From an uncultured Spirochaetales bacterium (GTDB lineage Bacteria > Spirochaetota > Spirochaetia > Sphaerochaetales > Sphaerochaetaceae), in assembly GCA_934276485.1 (NCBI GenBank), contig CAKQTE010000072.1, positions 1 to 36,336 of the forward strand: 36,336 nt of DNA. The letters are read 5' to 3'. The stretch's first letter is position 1; every line of letters starts with the position of its first letter. This document shows positions 30,234-36,336 of this stretch, piece by piece. Under the pieces are notes generated by a model, which saw only the letters and a program-made list of their open reading frames with translations, did not search any database and was not told the DNA's origin. The position numbers and the translations under genes are program-made.

Positions 30234-33112
30234 TGGAAATCAAATGTAAGATTAACAATCAAAATGTTGTCCTGAAAGCAAATCCTGATGAAAGACTAAG
30301 AGATGTTCTATATAAGCATGGCTACAACTCCGTAAGAGACTCTGATGATAGAGAAGGCTTTGCTGGTTCTGATACCATTCTTTTCAATGGAAAGCTTAAG
30401 TATTCAAACTTCATCTTGGCTTACCAAGCAGAGGATGCTGAGATCAAGACCGCAGAAGGACTCTTGAACGGTAGAGAACTTAACTATGTACAGAAAGCAA
30501 TGATCGCAGCCGGTATTGTTCAGAGTGCTTACAATGCTCCTGCTGCTGCATTGATCCTAACAGATCTTCTTGAGAGAAAGCCTAATCCTACAAAGGATGA
30601 AATCAAGGAAGCTCTCTCTGGAATCTTTATCAGAGACGCAGGTTATGAGCATTATTATCTTGCTATAAAGCTTGCAACAGAGCTAAGGGACTATGGCGAA
30701 TTCAAATCTGAAATCGCACCTTCCTTCAGACCAAAATTAGATATCATCGGAAAGGCTGTTGGAAAGATAGATGGAGCTGCTCTTGTCTCTGGCGAGCCTG
30801 TGTTTGTTGAAGACAAGGTCCCTGAGAATGCATATGTACTACATGTACTTCGCTCTCCTTTTGCTCAAGCATATATCAAGAAGATTGATACTACGAAAGC
30901 AGAAGCTCTCGATGGAGTTGCATGTATCGTAACTCACGAGAATTGTCCAGATATCTACTACATGCAAGCCGGTCAGGGAGACCCTGAACCATCTCCACAT
31001 GACAGAAGACTTATGAACAAGAAAGTTCGTCATGTTGGCGATAGGGTTGCTGCAATTGTTGCAAAGGATATGGAGACAGCAAAGAAAGCTGCTAGCTTGA
31101 TCGATATCGAGTACGAAGCTCTTCCAGCTGTATTTACAGTTGAAGAAGCTATGGCAGAGAATGCTCCTGTAGTTCATAACGGAAAGATTGAGTTCGATGT
31201 TGGAGCTCCTGATAATCTCGAAGATTATAACAAGGGTGCAGACGAAAGAGATGGAAAGATTCACTATTGCTTCCCACTTCATGGAGATCCAAGACACAAT
31301 ATCGCAGCAGGTGCTCATGGTGGCATTGGTGATATGGAGAAGGGCTTTAATGATGCTGATGCTATCGTAGATGAGACTTATCAGACATCACAGGTACAGT
31401 GTACACCACTAGAGCCACATGTATGCTACTCTCATATCGAGGGCGGAAGACTTGTTCTCAATTGTTCTACACAGGTTCCTTACCATGTAAGAAGAATCGT
31501 AGCAACTGTATGCCAGATTCCACAAAACAAGGTTCATGTAATCAAGGAACGCGTTGGTGGTGGTTATGGCTCCAAGCAAGATATCCTAGTTGAAGATCTC
31601 GCTGGCTACTGTACATGGATTAGTGGAAAGCCAATCTATTTCAGAAACACAAGAGCTGAAGAATTCTACGCTAACTCCACTCGTCATCCAATGAGAGTAA
31701 GGGTGAAGATGGGTGGAAAGAAAGATGGTACTATCACAGCAATCTACATGGACGTAAGAGCAAACACAGGTCCTTATGGTAACCACTGTTTGACAGTTCC
31801 TATGAATGCATCTTCAAAGACTCTTCCTATTTTCCAGGTTGAGAACATGTACTACGATTTGCTTACATACTATACAAATATCCCACCAACAGGTGCATAC
31901 CAAGGCTATGGTGCTCCAAAGGGATACTTCGCAATAGTATCTGCAATGGGGCAGCTTGCTCAAAAGCTTGGAATCGATCCATTGATGATGGCAAAGAAGA
32001 ATATCGTACACGAAGGCTACATGCTTGAGATTCTTAGAGGTCTTGGAGAAGGTAGAGAAGGTGCCGTTGTTCCTGTCGGATCATGTGGGCTTGAAGAAGC
32101 ATTGGATAAGGGTGCTAAGATGATCAATTGGGACAAGAAGGAAGTTTCTGAAGATCCTAATTGGAAGATAGGTAAAGGCTTTGCAATGATTCAGCAAGGT
32201 TCTGGTCTTCCAGGTCTTGACCATTCAAATGCTCAAGTAAAGCTTCTTCCAGATGGAACATTCGTAGTTCTCTCAGGTGGTGCAGATCTCGGTACTGGTC
32301 TTGATACTATCTCTGCTAAGTGTGTATGTGAGATATTGAAGGTTCCAATGTCAGTTGTATCTGTAATATCAGGAGATACTGACTCCTGTCTATTCGATAC
32401 TGGTGCATATGCTTCAAGTGGAACATATTTCTCAGGAAATGCATCTCTATTGGCAACAAAGGATCTAGAGAAGAAGATTCTTAAGGAAGCTAGTTTGCAA
32501 ATGGGTGAGAAAGAAGAGGAGCTGGCTATTGAATATCCTGGAAAGGTAATTTCAAAAGCTACAGGAAAATCCCTTACATATGCAAATCTTGCACATGCAT
32601 CAGTTGCAGGAGATGGAAGAGGTAACCTAATCGGAACTGCTTCATTTACAACTCCTAACTTTGCTGTTCCTTATGGTGCTCACTTTGCAGAAGTTGCAGT
32701 TAATACTGTCACTGGAGAGATCAAGGTTAGAAAGTTCTATGCACTACAAGATGCAGGAACTCCTATTAATCCAGAGCTTGCTCTCTGTCAGATGTATGGT
32801 GCAACATTGAAGTCCATAGGTCATACTCTCTATGAAGGCATGATCCTCGATGAGAATGGAAAGTGTATCAATGCTAACTTCACAGATTATGGCACTCCAA
32901 TGATCTACGAACAGCCAGATGACTTCAAGTCTGTCTTGATCGATGTCGATGATCCATATGGTCCATTTGGTGCTAAGTCAATTTCTGAGATTGCTACAAA
33001 TGGTGCAGCTCCTGCTATTGCAATGGCTATTGCTGATGCAACTGGCGTATGGGTTCGCTCATGGCCGATCACACCAGAAAAGATTCTTAAGGGACTTGGA
33101 AAGATCGATTAA
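30233..33112 (+). CDS. xdhD: XdhD-type molybdenum hydroxylase with dead FeS domain
   Basis: A 959-residue fusion: residues 1-155 have the two-domain [2Fe-2S] fold but all eight ligand positions are replaced (the GECGAC-type loop reads GFAGSD, QCGFC reads QSAYN, CRC reads IRD). Residues about 165-959 form the molybdopterin-binding catalytic part. Within it VGGGYGSKQ carries Gln449 where xanthine dehydrogenases have Glu, and AYQGYGAPK carries Gln557 where they have Arg. The general base is kept as Glu919 in GAKSISE. XdhD is genetically tied to selenium-dependent hydroxylation in purine clusters. The residue changes suggest a substrate other than xanthine bound in the classical way. Translation is coupled to ygfM, and a terminator follows at 33140. 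Confidence 0.9.
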   Translation: MEIKCKINNQNVVLKANPDERLRDVLYKHGYNSVRDSDDREGFAGSDTILFNGKLKYSNFILAYQAEDAEIKTAEGLLNGRELNYVQKAMIAAGIVQSAYNAPAAALILTDLLERKPNPTKDEIKEALSGIFIRDAGYEHYYLAIKLATELRDYGEFKSEIAPSFRPKLDIIGKAVGKIDGAALVSGEPVFVEDKVPENAYVLHVLRSPFAQAYIKKIDTTKAEALDGVACIVTHENCPDIYYMQAGQGDPEPSPHDRRLMNKKVRHVGDRVAAIVAKDMETAKKAASLIDIEYEALPAVFTVEEAMAENAPVVHNGKIEFDVGAPDNLEDYNKGADERDGKIHYCFPLHGDPRHNIAAGAHGGIGDMEKGFNDADAIVDETYQTSQVQCTPLEPHVCYSHIEGGRLVLNCSTQVPYHVRRIVATVCQIPQNKVHVIKERVGGGYGSKQDILVEDLAGYCTWISGKPIYFRNTRAEEFYANSTRHPMRVRVKMGGKKDGTITAIYMDVRANTGPYGNHCLTVPMNASSKTLPIFQVENMYYDLLTYYTNIPPTGAYQGYGAPKGYFAIVSAMGQLAQKLGIDPLMMAKKNIVHEGYMLEILRGLGEGREGAVVPVGSCGLEEALDKGAKMINWDKKEVSEDPNWKIGKGFAMIQQGSGLPGLDHSNAQVKLLPDGTFVVLSGGADLGTGLDTISAKCVCEILKVPMSVVSVISGDTDSCLFDTGAYASSGTYFSGNASLLATKDLEKKILKEASLQMGEKEEELAIEYPGKVISKATGKSLTYANLAHASVAGDGRGNLIGTASFTTPNFAVPYGAHFAEVAVNTVTGEIKVRKFYALQDAGTPINPELALCQMYGATLKSIGHTLYEGMILDENGKCINANFTDYGTPMIYEQPDDFKSVLIDVDDPYGPFGAKSISEIATNGAAPAIAMAIADATGVWVRSWPITPEKILKGLGKID

Positions 33113-33139
33113 AACTCTCTTATTTTTGATGTAAGTATA

Positions 33140-33166
33140 TTGGCCCTGCTTCTGCGGGGCCAATTT
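33140..33166 (+). terminator. terminator of the ygfM-xdhD segment
   Basis: TTGGCCC (33140-33146) pairs with GGGCCAA (33157-33163) over a 10-nt loop, followed by TTTAAAA. It also lies just beyond the end of the convergent ATPase gene and could serve both directions. Confidence 0.65.
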
Positions 33167-33181
33167 AAAACAATCACTGCA

Positions 33182-34501
33182 CTAGAAAGATTTAAGCAGA
33201 AATGCCATATATAGTGGGAGAGTCAGAATCTGATTTGTTCTACCAACATTGTAGTCTCCCAATTTAATAGCACTACTTACATGATATTTTTCTGGATGAT
33301 TCAAAATTGTCTTTGTGCTTTTTGTGTTTCCTGTAGAAGCTTTGACTTCAACTAATGTGCATTGACCCTTGTATCGAATTATAAAGTCGACTTCAAGTCC
33401 GCTATCTTTATGAAAATAATATAGCTTACGTCCCATTTTGTAGAAGATATCAGCTATCAAGTTCTCGTATATTGCTCCTTTGTATCCAAGAAGATTGCCT
33501 TGCAGGATATCAAATTGAGTTCCGTCTTCGAGCATGCTGATAAAGAGTCCACAATCACACATATAAACCTTGAAAGTATCATTTTCTGCATTTCCATCCA
33601 ATGGTAGTTCTGTAATTGATAGGTTGTAGCAACGAGTGATTATCCCTGCATCTTCAATCCATTGCAAACATCCATTATATTGAGATGAAGAAGCGCCTTT
33701 CTTGATAATAGAATACTGGAATTTCTTGTTTTCCTTACTTAGCTGTTTTGGAATTGATTGAAAGCATTCCTTGATTCGAGATTTATCTTTTTGTTCTGCA
33801 TGCTTAACCATATCATCTTCATATGACCGAATGATGTCTCTTTGAATTTGCAACACTTCATTCATTTGTTTTGTGTTGACAAATGTTTGTACTGCATCAG
33901 GCATGCCTCCAACTACAATATATTGCAATAATAGCTGTCGCATTCTGTTGTGTAGTGCCTCTGAAACAGGTTTTTCTTCTTTGAGACACTCATTAATGGA
34001 TCTAATAATAGACTCTGAAATACCATTAGCCCATAGGAATTCTTCAAAATCCAATGGATACATATCTACAACAGTCTCTGATCCTACAGGGATTGATCTT
34101 GGAGATGTTCCATAGCCTTTTACTCCCAATAAGGAACCAGTTGCAATTACATCATATCTTCCGTCTTCCTTAAAGAACTTCAACGCAGTTCTGGCTTCAG
34201 GGCAGTCTTGTATCTCATCAAGAATAAGAACAGTCTTTCCTTCGCAGAAAATTGCATTGGCTCCTAGTAATGCTGATATAAGCATTGTAAGGTTATCCAC
34301 ATCCAGAGAACCAGAAAAGATTGAAGAATAGTTGGGGTTCTCAAAGAAGTTAAGGTATATAACATGTTCGTAGTTCTTTTTTGCAAACTCAAGAACAGAG
34401 AAAGTCTTTCCACATTGCCTGCATCCTTTGACGATTAAAGGCTTATGATTCTGAAGATTTTTCCAATCAATTAATGTTTGCTCTATTTTTCTTTTCAACA
34501 T
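33182..34501 (-). CDS. AAA ATPase with DUF4143 domain
   Basis: A 439-residue protein of the AAA_14/DUF4143 family. Walker A is GCRQCGKT (26-33), Walker B VLILDEIQD (91-99) and a sensor-like IATGSLLG follows near 119. The DUF4143 part occupies about 200-430 and ends with the LEVDFI and LVEVKAS pair, which resembles a PD-(D/E)XK nuclease-like core. These proteins are common, often patchily distributed and of uncertain role; some are thought to be linked to mobile DNA or defence. AAGGA lies about ten bases upstream of ATG 34501. It is a single gene behind the purine cluster and convergent to it; no functional link is seen. Confidence 0.85.
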   Translation of the reverse strand: MLKRKIEQTLIDWKNLQNHKPLIVKGCRQCGKTFSVLEFAKKNYEHVIYLNFFENPNYSSIFSGSLDVDNLTMLISALLGANAIFCEGKTVLILDEIQDCPEARTALKFFKEDGRYDVIATGSLLGVKGYGTSPRSIPVGSETVVDMYPLDFEEFLWANGISESIIRSINECLKEEKPVSEALHNRMRQLLLQYIVVGGMPDAVQTFVNTKQMNEVLQIQRDIIRSYEDDMVKHAEQKDKSRIKECFQSIPKQLSKENKKFQYSIIKKGASSSQYNGCLQWIEDAGIITRCYNLSITELPLDGNAENDTFKVYMCDCGLFISMLEDGTQFDILQGNLLGYKGAIYENLIADIFYKMGRKLYYFHKDSGLEVDFIIRYKGQCTLVEVKASTGNTKSTKTILNHPEKYHVSSAIKLGDYNVGRTNQILTLPLYMAFLLKSF

Positions 34502-34816
34502 AAAGAAATATTCCTTTTTATAGGTATAGCTTAAGATAAATATATGATTTTTTCAAACGACTTTTTTGTAAATTTCTCAATTTTTTCAATGGACTTTTTT
34601 GATTAGTCACAACTTTTTCAAGTGAGTTTTATACAAATATGCAACGAAATGTTTTTATTGCGCGAATTCAAGATGCGTGATGAAATGAAAGGAGAAGTTG
34701 CACACTAGTGTTAGTAATAATTATTGCAGTGCAATAGATATAGTTTCATTTCATTGTATGAGATGAATGGTATAAGCTCCCCAACTTTGTTGGCTTTGTT
34801 AAAAGCTGGAGGAACT
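34502..34816. other. 315-bp divergent intergenic region with phased repeats and palindrome
   Basis: No gene is visible. It holds three T-rich direct repeats at 34548-34631 upstream of the ATPase gene and a perfect TATTGCA-G-TGCAATA palindrome at 34722-34736 upstream of the BspA gene. A possible -10 TATAGT (34739-34744) lies just after that palindrome but no good -35 is seen. Confidence 0.5.
34548..34631. repeat. three direct repeats of about 33-bp period (TTTTTCAA-nn-GA)
   Basis: TTTTTTCAAACGACTTTTTT (34548), TTTTTTCAATGGACTTTTTT (34581) and TTTTTCAAGTGAGTTTT (34614) are spaced 33 and 32 bp apart, about three helical turns. On the minus strand each copy presents TTGAAAAA, a -35-like sequence, in front of the ATPase gene. 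Regularly spaced T tracts predict curved DNA. Confidence 0.6.
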
Positions 34817-36082
34817 ATGAAAAAGTATTTGTTTGTTGTTTTAGTCTTATTGCTAATCGCTTTGGTAATATCTTGTGATGATATTGCAAAACCCGATAAC
34901 CCAGATATTCCAGATGATACCTCAGTAGTAATAACTTTAGATCCTAATGTTGAAGGTAAGAAATCTGTAACAAGATCTCCAGAAAAAGATGGAAAGGTAA
35001 ATCTTCCTAATGGAGTTGATTTATGGGGTGATGTTGGATTTGCTTTCAAGGGCTGGGCAACAACGAAAGATGGTTCTGTTGTTTATAAAGCGGGTGTTTC
35101 TATTGCTTTTAAGAAATCACAAACACTATATGCTGTTTGGAATAAATCTTCATCAGTATCTATCCCTTTCACAATTACATATTGGGTTAATAATGGAACA
35201 GATGTAAGTATTCCTAAAAACTACGAAGCAGGAGCAAATCCTAAAATCCTAGACTGTGAAGATGAGAAAGAAACAATTAAGAAAGAAGGATATACTTTCA
35301 AAAGCTGGAACACAAGTCAAGATGGTAGTGGTACATCCTATGATATAAATATTCCATATGATGGACATGGAGACTTAACCTTATATGCTCAATGGATAGA
35401 AATTGATCCTATGCTGACTTTTGATACCTTTGGAAATGAATCTCGTGTTGTTAGATGTAAGAGCGAAGCAGTAAACGTTACGATACCTGAGTACTATCAA
35501 GGACGAAAGGTAACCATTGTAGCGAGTAAAGCTTTTTATAGGAAGGGATTGTTAGAAACAGTATCATTTCCGAATACAATAACAACTATAGGAGATGAGG
35601 CTTTTTATTATTGCAATAAACTAGATAATGTTACTCTTCCAGATTCTTTGGAATCTATAGGAAAGAGTGCATTTCATTATTGTGATGCGTTGACAACAAT
35701 AAAAATTCCAAACCGTGTTGCAACGATTGGAGAAAGAGCATTTTCTCTATGTAAGAGTTTGAAGAATATAACAATACCTGAGAGCGTTACAGAACTAAAA
35801 GATTATCTGTTTGATTTGGCTGGATTGGAATCTATTATCCTTCCAAACAAATTAGAGACGATAGGCAATAATGCTTTTGCTCGTTGTATTTCATTAAAGT
35901 CAATCAAAATTCCAAACACTGTTACTTCTATTGGAAAGAATGCTTTTGAGCGCTGTTTGGAATTAGATCCTTTTATATTTCAAGGACTATCAAGCGAATG
36001 GAATAATATTCAGAAAGGTGATAGTTGGAACAGGGAAATGAAAGCCAAGACAGTTCAATGTACTGATATGAATATTAACTAA
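34817..36082 (+). CDS. BspA-like LRR surface lipoprotein with two InlB-type repeats
   Basis: A 421-residue lipoprotein: signal with lipobox ALVISC (Cys20), a short Asp/Pro linker (PDNPDIPDD), two Listeria-Bacteroides repeats (about 40-112 ending TLYAVWN, and 118-195 ending LTLYAQW), then about seven LRR_5 repeats from about 205 to 385 (pattern LESIGKSAFHYCDALTTIKI). The C-terminal cap WNNIQKGDSWN...VQCTD matches that of the BspA gene at 15648, marking the two as close paralogues. Predicted surface exposure and adhesion are family inference. The start is ATG 34817 (GGAGG upstream, and the signal peptide begins there); the frame extends to 34724 but without a ribosome site. Confidence 0.88.
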   Translation: MKKYLFVVLVLLLIALVISCDDIAKPDNPDIPDDTSVVITLDPNVEGKKSVTRSPEKDGKVNLPNGVDLWGDVGFAFKGWATTKDGSVVYKAGVSIAFKKSQTLYAVWNKSSSVSIPFTITYWVNNGTDVSIPKNYEAGANPKILDCEDEKETIKKEGYTFKSWNTSQDGSGTSYDINIPYDGHGDLTLYAQWIEIDPMLTFDTFGNESRVVRCKSEAVNVTIPEYYQGRKVTIVASKAFYRKGLLETVSFPNTITTIGDEAFYYCNKLDNVTLPDSLESIGKSAFHYCDALTTIKIPNRVATIGERAFSLCKSLKNITIPESVTELKDYLFDLAGLESIILPNKLETIGNNAFARCISLKSIKIPNTVTSIGKNAFERCLELDPFIFQGLSSEWNNIQKGDSWNREMKAKTVQCTDMNIN

Positions 36083-36115
36083 AGGTTTCAACTTTTTATG
36101 CACTATATAGGATAG

Positions 36116-36336
36116 CTATTGCTTCTTATTCTTGCTTCCTTTGGGTCTACCTTTTCTCTTAGGAGTGTCTATAGCATTTTCTTCTTCATTTTTGCAGGAT
36201 TCAAGCAAACCAAGAGCTTTCAGCGCTTCCTGGGCTTTCATGGTTATAGTCGGCATGATCCACTCTCCATCGTTTGCATCTCTTACCTTCTTTGCAGAAG
36301 ATACAAGATCGAGAATCTGCCTGTAAGTGTAATCTT
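36116..36336 (-). CDS. AT-hook-tailed protein, C-terminal part (partial)
   Basis: An open minus-strand frame enters from the right edge and stops at TAG 36118-36116 after 73 visible codons. The visible part reads from YTYRQILDLVSSAKKVRDAN through WIMPTITMKAQEALKALGL to a basic tail KRKGRPKGSKNKKQ. The core GRPKGSK is a typical AT-hook that inserts into the minor groove of AT-rich DNA. Codon frame and composition fit a real gene, convergent with the BspA gene. It may be a small DNA-binding or phage-type protein; the N-terminus lies outside the window. Confidence 0.7.
   Translation of the reverse strand, partial: DYTYRQILDLVSSAKKVRDANDGEWIMPTITMKAQEALKALGLLESCKNEEENAIDTPKRKGRPKGSKNKKQ

Noticed and set aside
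30233..30700. XdhD N-terminus called as a functional 2Fe-2S domain
   Set aside because: The fold is recognisable but every cysteine ligand position is substituted.
26018..33112. Selenocysteine in the molybdenum hydroxylases
   Set aside because: No in-frame UGA interrupts xdhA or xdhD and no SECIS-like need arises; any selenium would be a labile ligand.
34548..34631. Regular repeats considered as a CRISPR array
   Set aside because: Only three imperfect, low-complexity copies with spacers of about 12 bp; no cas genes in the window.
33182..36336. Prophage or integrative element at the right end
   Set aside because: No integrase, transposase, attachment-site duplication or phage structural genes are visible; the AT-hook fragment alone is insufficient.

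Overview
The window reads like the chromosome of a host-associated anaerobic spirochaete (Treponema/Sphaerochaeta-like). This rests on several BspA-type leucine-rich-repeat lipoproteins with relaxed lipoboxes and Listeria-Bacteroides (InlB/Flg_new) repeats, moderately AT-rich DNA, a purine/selenium-linked molybdenum-hydroxylase cluster typical of gut anaerobes, and a tRNA gene without an encoded CCA. The spirochaete assignment is inference from gene content; an anaerobic Firmicute with spirochaete-like genes is the main alternative.

Layout. Positions 1-4525 hold the tail of an unknown gene, a small lipoprotein, a membrane protein with (PVEVIKEV)-type repeats, a small two-helix membrane protein, a TsaC/YrdC enzyme and a DUF1015 protein. 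Positions 4591-10941 form a tightly packed plus-strand run: thiamine pyrophosphokinase, a small membrane protein, AroH chorismate mutase, a DUF62 SAM hydrolase, an ECF transporter S component, one polypeptide fusing both ECF ATPases to the EcfT membrane subunit, and a LacX-type mutarotase. Two plus-strand terminators and tRNA-Thr(UGU) follow. On the minus strand lie lrgAB, a threonine-synthase-like PLP enzyme and a second PLP enzyme, then two BspA lipoproteins. One of these is frameshifted at a poly-C tract. A DUF3320 protein and a small membrane protein come next.

The centrepiece is 19494-33166: ygfK-ssnA-ygeY, then xdhA-xdhC-xdhB, then ygfM-xdhD, all on the plus strand. These are the genes that in Escherichia coli and gut anaerobes accompany selenium-dependent purine (urate/xanthine) breakdown. 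In this model XdhACB is a conventional three-subunit purine hydroxylase; YgfM-XdhD is a second hydroxylase that has lost all eight FeS cysteines and both canonical purine-contacting residues; YgfK is a large FeS/flavin protein; SsnA and YgeY hydrolyse downstream intermediates. The PLP enzyme at 13901-15364, 4 kb away, shares a 17-bp tandem TGTTGCG operator-like element with ygfK. This suggests one regulator controls both and that the two PLP enzymes belong to the same catabolic system.

The window ends with an AAA/DUF4143 ATPase, a third BspA lipoprotein and the 3' end of an AT-hook protein. The points most worth pursuing are the His/Cys/acidic insert in YgfK, the shared tandem operator, the altered XdhD active site and the possible phase-variable poly-C tract in the second BspA gene.
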